NCBI GenBank assembly: GCA_021805775.1
Contig: JAJZED010000009.1
Coordinates: 1 to 64,000, forward strand
DNA length: 64,000 nt
Origin: a bacterium
GTDB taxonomy: Bacteria > Vulcanimicrobiota > Vulcanimicrobiia > Vulcanimicrobiales > Vulcanimicrobiaceae
Reading direction: 5' to 3'
Shown: positions 45,965 to 53,504 of the stretch, piece after piece
How positions within the stretch are numbered: the first letter of the stretch is position 1
Layout of the letters: every line of letters starts with the position of its first letter
Program-made: the position numbers and the translations under genes
Notes under the pieces: model-generated
What the model was told of the DNA's origin: nothing
What the model saw: the letters and a program-made list of their open reading frames with translations, nothing else
Databases searched by the model: none

Positions 45965-46558
45965 GTGACTTGTAGGTTTGCATTAGCGTGGATCGCGATG
46001 GCGGTGACGTTTGCGGCATCCAGCACGTATGCCGTAGCGCAATCTACTACCGCAATGCCAACGCCCACGCGCGCCAGAATGCCATGGAGTATCTCGACCG
46101 GCCTTACGCCAAATGCTCGCGGACAGCTCTACTCACCATTTCGCACCTCGTCGTCGCATATCGTGAAACTCGGCGGGCCGGTCGTACCTGGTATCCCCGC
46201 AAATAGTATCCCAACACCGGTTGCGGTGCTCTCATGCGATGCCGCATACGAGGGGAAGACGGAGGCGACGTACTTTCAAACGATTCGCGTAACCGTCATG
46301 AATGAAACGCCGTACTATTTGCGCTACACGCGCATCGCTTTTAAAATCGATCGGAACGGATCGTATGAAGATGCGATCCTTTTCGACCTGAAACCTTATG
46401 AAATGCGATCGTTTATTGGGTCGGAGGGAGGGTATGCAGCGGGAGGGCGCCCCCAAGACCATCCTCACTGGATGCTGTGCGGAGCGGGGCCGGCGGTATT
46501 GGCAAACGGCAAGGTTCTCCAATTCGAACCATCCTTTCTTAGCGCAAATTCGCCGTAA
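45965..46558 (+). CDS. Secreted protein of unknown family (197 residues)
   Basis: GTG at 45965 starts a protein with a signal peptide (FALAWIAMAVTFAASSTYAV, cut near AVA-QS). A Pro/Thr-rich stretch follows, then a beta-rich domain: VAVLSCDAAYEGKTEATYF, VTVMNETPYYLRYTRIAFKI, AILFDLKPYEMRSFIGSEGG. The frame stays open 66 codons further upstream, but that part has no signal peptide and no good ribosome site. The pattern suggests an exported beta-sandwich, not recognised. Codon use looks slightly more AT-rich than in neighbours, a weak hint of a different origin. Confidence 0.65.
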   Translation: MTCRFALAWIAMAVTFAASSTYAVAQSTTAMPTPTRARMPWSISTGLTPNARGQLYSPFRTSSSHIVKLGGPVVPGIPANSIPTPVAVLSCDAAYEGKTEATYFQTIRVTVMNETPYYLRYTRIAFKIDRNGSYEDAILFDLKPYEMRSFIGSEGGYAAGGRPQDHPHWMLCGAGPAVLANGKVLQFEPSFLSANSP

Positions 46559-46672
46559 AACGCGCGTTTGAGGGTCGCGGGATCGGGGATGCGTGACGCA
46601 CCCGAGTCCAGACCCTTGGATGAGCGCTGCTTCCGCGGTCTCGCGCGCCGCGACAGCGCTCGCTCGGAAAGG

Positions 46673-47737
46673 TTAGATTCGCGCGAGGACTGCGTCGGCG
46701 AAAGCGGCGGTGCTCGCAGCGGGCTCGCCGAGATCGACGGTGCGCGCGCCGGCGGCGAAGGTCGCTTCGACCGCGCTCTCGATGCGCGCCGCGCCCGCCT
46801 CATCGCCGAGGCTCGTGCGCAGCATCATCGCTGCCGAAAGAATCGCCGCGGTCGGGTTCGCGATTCCTTTGCCCGCGATATCGGGCGCGCTCCCACTGAT
46901 CGGTTCGTAGAGCCCGAAACGCCCGCGCGCATGCGTGCGCGTTCCCAGGCTCGCACTCGGGAGCGTGCCGATCGAACCGGCAAGCATCGCCGCCTCATCG
47001 GAGAGAATATCGCCGAACATATTCTCCATCACCATGACGTCGAAGGCACGTGGATTCCGAACGAGTTGCATCGCTGCGGTGTCGACGAGCAGATGATCGA
47101 GCCGCACGTCGGGATACTCCGTCGCGACGCGCGTCACGACGCGGCGCCAGAGCCGCGAGGTCTCGAGAATATTTTGCTTGTCGACCGAGGTAACGTGCGA
47201 GCGGCGCGTGCGCGCGAGATCGAAGGCGACGCGCGCGATGCGCTCGATCTCGGGAGCGCGATAATACATCGTGTCGACCGCGCACTCGATGCCGTCGACG
47301 AGGCGCTGCTCCTTCGGCTCGCCGTAGTAAATGCCGCCGGTGAGTTCGCGGACGATCGTGCAATCCAGCCCGCGGACGACCTCGGGTTTGAGCGTCGAAG
47401 CGCTCTCCAGTCCGGAAAAGACGCGCACCGGGCGCACGTTGGCGAAGAGTTCGAAATCGCGTCGCAGGAGAAAGAGCGCGTACTCGGGGCGCGCGTCGAG
47501 CGGTTTTCCGTCGTATTCGGGTAGCCCGACGCTGCCGAAAAGTATCGCGTCGGCGCGCTCGCAGAGTTCGCGCGTCGCATCGGGGAGCGCGGGCAGTCCT
47601 TGGCGCAGCGCGGCGCCGCCGACCGGTGCTTCGCTGCAATCGAGATCCGGACGAACCGCCGCGAGTACGCGGACGGCTTCGCGCACGACCTCGGGCCCGA
47701 TGCCGTCACCGGGCAAAACCGCTATCGTCGGCCGCAA
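46673..47737 (-). CDS. leuB: 3-isopropylmalate dehydrogenase
   Basis: The 354-residue enzyme catalyses the oxidative decarboxylation step of leucine synthesis. AVLPGDGIGPEVVREAVRVL, the LLRRDFELFANVRPVR substrate loop, VRELTGGIYYGE, and DILSDEAAMLAGSIGTLPSA with YEPISGSAPDIAGKGIANP fit LeuB rather than isocitrate or tartrate dehydrogenase. The start is TTG, three bases after the divIVA stop in sequence order reversed, that is, leuB lies downstream of divIVA... In transcription order leuB is read first toward its own stop at 46673 and sits immediately beyond the divIVA end. No other leu gene is nearby. Confidence 0.95.
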   Translation of the reverse strand: MRPTIAVLPGDGIGPEVVREAVRVLAAVRPDLDCSEAPVGGAALRQGLPALPDATRELCERADAILFGSVGLPEYDGKPLDARPEYALFLLRRDFELFANVRPVRVFSGLESASTLKPEVVRGLDCTIVRELTGGIYYGEPKEQRLVDGIECAVDTMYYRAPEIERIARVAFDLARTRRSHVTSVDKQNILETSRLWRRVVTRVATEYPDVRLDHLLVDTAAMQLVRNPRAFDVMVMENMFGDILSDEAAMLAGSIGTLPSASLGTRTHARGRFGLYEPISGSAPDIAGKGIANPTAAILSAAMMLRTSLGDEAGAARIESAVEATFAAGARTVDLGEPAASTAAFADAVLARI

Positions 47738-47740
47738 CGC

Positions 47741-48289
47741 TTAATACACCGTGATGCGCGTGGTATCGTCGGCACGCGACGGCGCAGATTCTTCGACGAC
47801 GACGGTGAGCTTCTCGGCGACGACGGCGGGGGCGCTGCCGTTATTCGGCGTGCGGTCGAGCAGAGCCAAGTGCGTCGTGAGGAGGCTACGCAGCTCGCTC
47901 TTTACCTTTTCGGCATGGTCGCGAGCGTGCTGCTCCTCGCGGCGAACCTCCGCAATCGCATCGTTGAAACCGGCGACTTCGCGTTCGGCAGCCATGCGCG
48001 CCTGCGCTCGGATGAGGTCGGCCTCTTTATGCGCCGATGCCTTCACTTCGTCGGCGGTCCGCTGCGCGAGCACCAGCGTGTTCTGCAGCGATTCTTCCAT
48101 CGCTTTGAAATGGGAGATGCGCTCTTTGAGATCGGCGATCTCCGTCTGCAGCGCGACCCGCTCCTGTGCGTAATCCTCGAGCGTCTCGATGACTTCGTCG
48201 AGAAAACGGTCGACGTCGGTACGGTCGTATCCCTGCAGCGCGCGTTTGAACTCTTTGTGTTGGATATCGATCGGCGTGATTTTTTCCAT
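47741..48289 (-). CDS. divIVA: DivIVA-domain protein
   Basis: The 182-residue protein starts with MEKITPIDIQHKEFKRALQG and YDRTDVDRFLDEVIETL, the membrane-curvature-sensing DivIVA domain, followed by a long coiled coil to about residue 145 and a flexible tail. DivIVA marks poles and septa. AGGGGA lies eight bases before the ATG, and sepF ends two bases upstream, so they are coupled. leuB starts three bases after the divIVA stop on the same strand. DivIVA with SepF is typical of Terrabacteria. Confidence 0.93.
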   Translation of the reverse strand: MEKITPIDIQHKEFKRALQGYDRTDVDRFLDEVIETLEDYAQERVALQTEIADLKERISHFKAMEESLQNTLVLAQRTADEVKASAHKEADLIRAQARMAAEREVAGFNDAIAEVRREEQHARDHAEKVKSELRSLLTTHLALLDRTPNNGSAPAVVAEKLTVVVEESAPSRADDTTRITVY

Positions 48290-48291
48290 GC

Positions 48292-48714
48292 TTATCCCCT
48301 ATTCACCATAAAATCGAGTCCACCGTCGGCGGCCATCGACTCGCGCAACCCGGCGGCATTGACGGTGATGCCGGCGGGAACGATTAAATACATTGCCTCG
48401 GCAAGTTTTTGCATCTTCCCATCGATCGTGTATGCGACGCCGGATGTGAAATCGACGACGCGTTGTAAGAGCGCGCGGTCGGCGTTCTGGAGATTCACGA
48501 TCACCACTTGACGCGAGCGCAGCGCGTCGGCGATCTCGACGACGTCCTGGTACGAGCGCGGCGAGTAGACGCTGACCTCGGTGCCGCTGCGCCGCTGCGC
48601 TTGCGCCCCGTGCGCGATCGGCACGACGCGCGAATGCGCCGGCTCTTCGTCGAAGTACTCTTCCTCTTCTTCGCGTACGGAGAAGAACGAACCGATCTTC
48701 TGAAAAACGCTCAC
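48292..48714 (-). CDS. sepF: Cell division protein SepF
   Basis: SepF (140 residues) anchors and aligns FtsZ filaments at the membrane. The N-terminal amphipathic helix SVFQKIGSFFSV is the membrane anchor, an acidic linker follows, and the C-terminal domain has VSVYSPRSYQDVVEIADALR, VIVNLQNADRALLQRVVDF and GVAYTIDGKMQKLAEAMYLI. The GTG start is fixed by an excellent AAGGAGGTG seven bases upstream. It follows yggS and precedes divIVA, a typical Terrabacteria order. Confidence 0.95.
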   Translation of the reverse strand: MSVFQKIGSFFSVREEEEEYFDEEPAHSRVVPIAHGAQAQRRSGTEVSVYSPRSYQDVVEIADALRSRQVVIVNLQNADRALLQRVVDFTSGVAYTIDGKMQKLAEAMYLIVPAGITVNAAGLRESMAADGGLDFMVNRG

Positions 48715-48730
48715 CTCGTCACCTCCTTCG

Positions 48731-49399
48731 TCAACTCGGTCGTGCGCCGAAGAGCGCGCTTCCGATACGCAGCATCGTCGAGCCCGCGCGAATCGCCTCC
48801 CGCCAATCGCCCGACATGCCGATCGAGAGTGTTGTTCCACCTACGAGCGCGAACGTCTTTGCGGCCTCCTCGAAAGCGGCCGAAATCAGGCCGCGGTCGG
48901 TGGCGATCGGGGCGACGGCCATCACCCCGTCGAGGCGGAGGTGCGCGTGGGCGCGGATGCGCTCGGCGAACCGAGGCGCCTCGGCGGGAAGGCAACCAAA
49001 GCGCTCGCTCGGCGAGATATTGAGCTGGAGCAGCACCGGGAGAATCCGACCCGCCCGTTCGGCCCCGCGTTCCAGGGCGGTCGCCGCCTCCTCGCGGTCG
49101 AGCGACTGCACGCAATCCGCCAGCGCCGCGATCTTCGCGGCTTTATTGCTTTGCAGGTGGCCGATAAAGTGGAGCTCGAGTGCGAGCCCCTCGGCGCGCA
49201 GCGGAGCGAATTTCTCCGCGGCTTCCTGCAGATAGTTCTCACCGAAGAGTCGGAGCCCGGCGGCGTGCGCCTCACGAATCGCCGCGAGCGATTGTTTTTT
49301 GCTGACCGCGAGAATCGAAAGGCTCTCGCGCGCGCGCCCGCACGCGGCGAGCTCGCGCTCGATCTCGCCGCGCAGTGCCGCGAAGCGCTCAGCTAGCAC
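48731..49399 (-). CDS. yggS: YggS-family pyridoxal phosphate homeostasis protein
   Basis: This 222-residue PLP-binding TIM barrel controls free PLP. ILAVSKKQSLAAIREAHAAG supplies the PLP lysine, and FGENYLQEAAEKF, LHFIGHLQSNKAAKI and LSIGMSGDWREAIRAGSTMLRIG are diagnostic. The GTG at 49399 overlaps the lgt end by 11 bases; a longer frame from 49462 runs inside lgt and is less likely. The order yggS-sepF is widespread. Confidence 0.95.
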   Translation of the reverse strand: MLAERFAALRGEIERELAACGRARESLSILAVSKKQSLAAIREAHAAGLRLFGENYLQEAAEKFAPLRAEGLALELHFIGHLQSNKAAKIAALADCVQSLDREEAATALERGAERAGRILPVLLQLNISPSERFGCLPAEAPRFAERIRAHAHLRLDGVMAVAPIATDRGLISAAFEEAAKTFALVGGTTLSIGMSGDWREAIRAGSTMLRIGSALFGARPS

Positions 49400-50258
49400 G
49401 CGTTGGAAGGCTCTCCTCGGTGTGCCGGCCACGCTTGACCGACCACCAGATACCCGCCGCACCGATGAAGATCATCGGCACTGCCAGCAGTTGCCCGCCG
49501 GTGAGGCCGAGGAAGAGAATCCCCGGCGAACGCCAGAGCTCCGCAACGCTGCGGACGATGCCGTAGAGCATGAACCAGGTCCAACCGACGACGCCATCGG
49601 CGGGTTTACGCCGGTAGAGCAGCAGCAAGATCGGCAGCGTCGCGAGATCGAGTATTCCTTCGTAAATCTGCGACGGGTGACGGTATTGATTTCCCCATAG
49701 CAGCGTGTCGCCGGGCACCATGCACCACGGATGGTCGGGGCGGCAGATGCGCCCCCAGAGCTCGTCGTTGATGAAGTTGACCATGCGCGTGATCGTAATG
49801 CCGATGGGCAGCATCATCACGACCTCATCCCCGAGAACGAGGAATTTGAGGTGCGGATGCTTGCGCAAGAACAAGAAAATCGCGATGATGACGCCGATGA
49901 GCCCGCCGTGAAACGCCATGCCACCCTGCCACACGGCGATGAAGAGAATCGGATGCGAGAAATACTGTGCGACCGTATGGCACGACTGCACGCGCGAGAT
50001 ATCTTGCCGACACGTAATCATATCGGCGATATCGAAGAGCGCGCGCCCGCCGACGAGCACGCCGATCAACGCGTAGACTAAGAAATCCTGAATCTCGTTT
50101 GCGGTTAAACCGAGGCGCCGTTTGCCCGCCGGGCGCGCCATCCAGAAGTAGACGGCGATAAAGCCGGCGAGATACGCGAGGCCGTACCAGTGGACGGCGA
50201 TCGGCCCGAGCCGAAATGCGATCGGTGAAATGTTCGGATAGACAAACCAGTGTTGCAT
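49389..50258 (-). CDS. lgt: Prolipoprotein diacylglyceryl transferase
   Basis: Lgt (289 residues, about seven membrane helices) attaches diacylglycerol to the lipobox cysteine of prolipoproteins. HWYGLAYLAGFIAVYFWMAR, the AFHGGLIGVIIAI segment and the catalytic ITITRMVNFINDELWGR signature are present, with HPSQIYEGILDLATL near the end. A C-terminal basic tail follows. It runs divergently from ccdA-lspA, so Lgt and LspA, consecutive steps of one pathway, are encoded back to back. The upstream gap to ccdA is 65 bp. Confidence 0.96.
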   Translation of the reverse strand: MQHWFVYPNISPIAFRLGPIAVHWYGLAYLAGFIAVYFWMARPAGKRRLGLTANEIQDFLVYALIGVLVGGRALFDIADMITCRQDISRVQSCHTVAQYFSHPILFIAVWQGGMAFHGGLIGVIIAIFLFLRKHPHLKFLVLGDEVVMMLPIGITITRMVNFINDELWGRICRPDHPWCMVPGDTLLWGNQYRHPSQIYEGILDLATLPILLLLYRRKPADGVVGWTWFMLYGIVRSVAELWRSPGILFLGLTGGQLLAVPMIFIGAAGIWWSVKRGRHTEESLPTRAS

Positions 50259-50323
50259 GTAGTCCTTCTATGGCGGTGCCTCTACAGGCCCGCGCGAGCC
50301 GCCGTCGTACAATAGGGGCGTAC

Positions 50324-51061
50324 GTGAACACGACTGCGCATATCAGCGTCGGCCTCGCGTTCCTCGCGGGCTTCGTTTCCTTCGTCTCGCCATGCGTCCT
50401 CCCGCTGGTGCCGGCCTATCTATCCTTTCTGACCGGAGCGAGCCTCGAAGAACTCCGCGGCAAAGAGGCCTCCCCTGCACTCCGCGCGCGAGCGATGACG
50501 CATGCGCTCGCTTTTATCCTGGGCTTCACGGTGGTCTTTACGCTGTTGGGGATCTCGGCGAGCGCGGTCGGCGGGGCACTCGCGGCGAACCGCACGCTCG
50601 TCGCCGAGCTCGGCGGCGCGGTCGTGGTGGTACTCGGGCTGCACATGATGGGATTGCTCCGCATACCGCTGCTGATGATGGACACCCGCGCGCATGTCGC
50701 CGGGAGCCGGCCGCGCTCCCACCTCACCTCGTTCATCGTCGGGGTCGCCTTCGCGGCGGGTTGGTCCCCCTGTATCGGGCCGATTCTCGCAGGCATTCTC
50801 GCGCTTGCGTCGCAGCAGCAGACTCTCCAAGCCGCCTGGTTGCTCGTCGTCTACTCGGCGGGGCTCGCCGTACCGTTCTTTGCAACCGCCGTGGCGATTG
50901 GGTTGGTTCTTCCGTTGCTCGACCGCATCAAGCGCTTCATTCCCGCAATCGAATTCACCGCCGGAGCGTTCTTGGTTCTCGTCGGGCTCGTCCTCGTCAA
51001 CGACGCATTTCTTACTATCGCCGGAGTATTTTATCAGTTTGTCCCAGCACCAAAAATCTAG
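50324..51061 (+). CDS. ccdA: Cytochrome c biogenesis protein CcdA
   Basis: The 245-residue six-helix protein carries reducing power from thioredoxin across the membrane. The two redox-active motifs are visible: FVSPCVLPLVPAYLSFLTG near the start and AAGWSPCIGPILAGILALAS in the fourth helix. An internal repeat is clear. The GTG start is set by AGGGG seven bases upstream; the longer open frame overlaps lgt and lacks family sequence. lspA overlaps its end. No cytochrome c or thiol-thioredoxin partner is adjacent. Confidence 0.92.
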   Translation: MNTTAHISVGLAFLAGFVSFVSPCVLPLVPAYLSFLTGASLEELRGKEASPALRARAMTHALAFILGFTVVFTLLGISASAVGGALAANRTLVAELGGAVVVVLGLHMMGLLRIPLLMMDTRAHVAGSRPRSHLTSFIVGVAFAAGWSPCIGPILAGILALASQQQTLQAAWLLVVYSAGLAVPFFATAVAIGLVLPLLDRIKRFIPAIEFTAGAFLVLVGLVLVNDAFLTIAGVFYQFVPAPKI

Positions 51062-51521
51062 CGTTACCGCGCTCGCCGTCTCGATCGTCGCAATCATTGC
51101 CTTCGCATGCGACCAATACACCAAGCGTCTCGTGCAGAATTCGCTGCTCCCCAACGAGAGCCGGGTCGCAATCCCGCACCTTTTGCGTTGGACCTACGAA
51201 CGGAACTTTCACGGCGCATTCGGGCTCTTTGGAAGCAATGCGGCCTTGCTCGTCGCGATGGCGGTGATCGTATTGGTACTCTTCTGGATCAGTTTTCGCG
51301 AAGCGGCAACGCAATCGCGTCTCGTGCGTTTGGCATTCGGCCTCATCGTCGGCGGCGCGATCGGCAACATCGTCGATCGCATCCATTTCGGTTACGTCGT
51401 CGACTTCATCGATTTCTACCGCATTTGGCCGAACATTTTCAACGTCGGAGATTCTTGCGTGACCGTCGGAGTCGTTCTGCTCCTCCTATCGAGCCTTCTT
51501 GCGTCACGTCGTCGCACCTGA
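51039..51521 (+). CDS. lspA: Lipoprotein signal peptidase
   Basis: LspA (160 residues, four membrane helices) cleaves the signal peptide of diacylglyceryl-prolipoproteins. The catalytic aspartates are 122 in GYVVDFIDFY and 138 in FNVGDSCVTVG, with RNFHGAFGLF and GGAIGNIVDRI as other conserved blocks. The start is TTG inside the 3' end of ccdA, with GGAG about 12 bases upstream; the family's N-terminus leaves no later choice. It overlaps rluD by 23 bases. Confidence 0.94.
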   Translation: MSQHQKSSVTALAVSIVAIIAFACDQYTKRLVQNSLLPNESRVAIPHLLRWTYERNFHGAFGLFGSNAALLVAMAVIVLVLFWISFREAATQSRLVRLAFGLIVGGAIGNIVDRIHFGYVVDFIDFYRIWPNIFNVGDSCVTVGVVLLLLSSLLASRRRT

Positions 51522-52398
51522 CGAGGCGGGTTCCCGCCTCGACGTCACCATCGCGCGGTACGCCGCCGCGCCGCGCTCGCGAGTAGCCGAAGCGATCCGT
51601 CGGGGCGACGTGCGCGTCAACGGCGAACCCGCGCGCGCGAGCCGTCAACTCGTCGAAGGCGACCTCATCGAATACGAACTCGCCGAAGTAGCGCCGTTGG
51701 TCGCAACGCCGGAACGCATCGATCTTGCAATCGTCTACGAAGACGAAGATCTGCTCGTCGTCGATAAGCCCGCCGGCATGGTCACGCACCCCGCGCACGG
51801 CACGCGCAGCGGAACGCTCGTGAACGCCTTACTCGGCTACCTCGGCACGCTCCCGGGCGACGCGCTGCGCCCGGGTTTGGTCCATCGCCTCGACCGCGAC
51901 ACCTCGGGACTTCTCGTCATCGCGAAGACGCCCGAAGCGCTCTCGGGGCTCGGCATTGCGATGAAGGCGCGCAGAATTTCGCGCGAGTATCTCGGCTTGG
52001 TTCACGGCTCGCCGGAGTTCGATCGCGGTACGCTCGACGGACCGATCGGGCGCGAACCGCACAATCGCTTGAAATATATCGTCACTCGCGAAGGGCGCCG
52101 TGCGATCACGCATTACGAAGTCGTCGAGCGTTTCGCGCGCCACAGCGAGCTCCGTTTCCGTCTCGAAACCGGGCGCACCCACCAAATTCGCGTGCACTGT
52201 TCGGCGATGCACCACCCGATCTACAACGATCCGGTGTACGGGCGCAGCGTTCCGGGCTCGCCGTTGCCCGGGCAGGCGCTCCATGCGTGGCGCCTGGCCT
52301 TTGCCCACCCGCGCACCCACGTCGAGCTTGCATTCGAATCGGCGCCGCCGCCGGCGTACGCACGCGTCCGCGCGACGCTCGCCGCACACGAAGCATGA
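51499..52398 (+). CDS. rluD: RluD-family pseudouridine synthase
   Basis: The 299-residue enzyme has an N-terminal S4 domain (GSRLDVTIARYAAAPRSRVAE) and a pseudouridine synthase domain with the catalytic Asp in LVHRLDRDTSGLLVIAKT, then RLETGRTHQIRVHCSAMHHP and LHAWRLAFAHP. RluD modifies helix 69 of 23S rRNA. The start is TTG within lspA; there is no nearer ATG before the S4 domain. The pair lspA-rluD is common. Confidence 0.94.
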   Translation: MRHVVAPDEAGSRLDVTIARYAAAPRSRVAEAIRRGDVRVNGEPARASRQLVEGDLIEYELAEVAPLVATPERIDLAIVYEDEDLLVVDKPAGMVTHPAHGTRSGTLVNALLGYLGTLPGDALRPGLVHRLDRDTSGLLVIAKTPEALSGLGIAMKARRISREYLGLVHGSPEFDRGTLDGPIGREPHNRLKYIVTREGRRAITHYEVVERFARHSELRFRLETGRTHQIRVHCSAMHHPIYNDPVYGRSVPGSPLPGQALHAWRLAFAHPRTHVELAFESAPPPAYARVRATLAAHEA

Positions 52399-53504
52399 GC
52401 GCGTTTGCACTGCTCGCACGCTCAGGCAGTGCACGCCGCGCGCGTCTGACGCTCGCGCACGGAAGCGTGGAGACGCCGGCATTCATGCCGGTCGGCACGG
52501 CGGCGAGCGTGAAGGGGCTACAGCCGCGCGAACTCCGCGAGTCGGGAACGCAAATTCTGTTGGCGAACGCCTACCATCTTCGCTTGCGTCCGGGCCGCGA
52601 CACGCTCCTCGCCGCCGGTGGGCTGCACCGTTTTATGGCGTGGGATGCGCCGATTCTCACCGATTCCGGCGGCTTCCAAGTCTTCTCGTTACAGGATCGC
52701 CGCAAACTCGATCCCGACGGCGTCACTTTCAAATCGCATCTCGACGGCAGCATGCACCGCTTCACTCCCGAGGATACCGTCGAATTCCAAGAAGCGATCG
52801 GCGTCGATATCGCGATGCAGCTCGACGTTTGCGTGAAACTGCCCGCGAGCCACGAAGAGCTCGAAGCGGCCGTCGCGATGACGACCTCCTGGGCGCAGCG
52901 CGGCGCGCAGGCGCGGCGCGCGAGCGAGCGCACGCAACTCTTCGCCATCGTGCAAGGCGGGCTCGACGAGCGGCTTCGCGCGCGCAGCGCCCGCGAGCTC
53001 GTCGCCCTCGATCTCCCCGGCTATGCAATCGGCGGGCTTTCGGTCGGCGAGACGCGCGAAGAGATGGAGCGCATGGCACGTTTTACCGCCGATTTGCTGC
53101 CCGCCGAGAAGCCCCGCTATATCATGGGCATCGGCACCGTCGCCGATATTGCAGTCGCCGTCGACTGCGGCATCGATATGTTCGATTGCGTCTATCCGAC
53201 CCGTTGCGGGCGTAACGCGCGGGCGATGACGCGCTCCGGCGAATTTAATATCCGCAACGCGGCCTATATTCGCGATTTCTCACCGGTCGATCCGCGCTGT
53301 AGCTGCATGGTCTGCACGACCTATACGCGCGCCTATCTTTGCCATCTCTTTCGCGCCGGCGAGATGCTCGGCCCGCAGTTGCTCTCGTACCACAACGTCG
53401 CGCTGCTGCACGCGCTGATGGCCGAAGCGCGAACCGCTATCGAACGCGGCGCCTGGTCGACGTGGCGCGATGCGCTCTTTGCCGAGCTCAAGCAAGCGCG
53501 CTGA
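52395..53504 (+). CDS. tgt: Queuine tRNA-ribosyltransferase
   Basis: Tgt (369 residues) swaps G34 for preQ1 in GUN-anticodon tRNAs. TPAFMPVGTAASVKGL, LTDSGGFQVFSLQ with the key Asp, QLDVCVKLPA, FAIVQGG, FDCVYPTRCGRNARAMTR and the zinc ligands in CSCMVCTTYTRAYLCHL are present. The ATG overlaps the rluD stop by ATGA. Its stop lies 14 bp inside the convergent ileS 3' end, so the two share 17 bp. queA is not in the window. Confidence 0.96.
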   Translation: MSAFALLARSGSARRARLTLAHGSVETPAFMPVGTAASVKGLQPRELRESGTQILLANAYHLRLRPGRDTLLAAGGLHRFMAWDAPILTDSGGFQVFSLQDRRKLDPDGVTFKSHLDGSMHRFTPEDTVEFQEAIGVDIAMQLDVCVKLPASHEELEAAVAMTTSWAQRGAQARRASERTQLFAIVQGGLDERLRARSARELVALDLPGYAIGGLSVGETREEMERMARFTADLLPAEKPRYIMGIGTVADIAVAVDCGIDMFDCVYPTRCGRNARAMTRSGEFNIRNAAYIRDFSPVDPRCSCMVCTTYTRAYLCHLFRAGEMLGPQLLSYHNVALLHALMAEARTAIERGAWSTWRDALFAELKQAR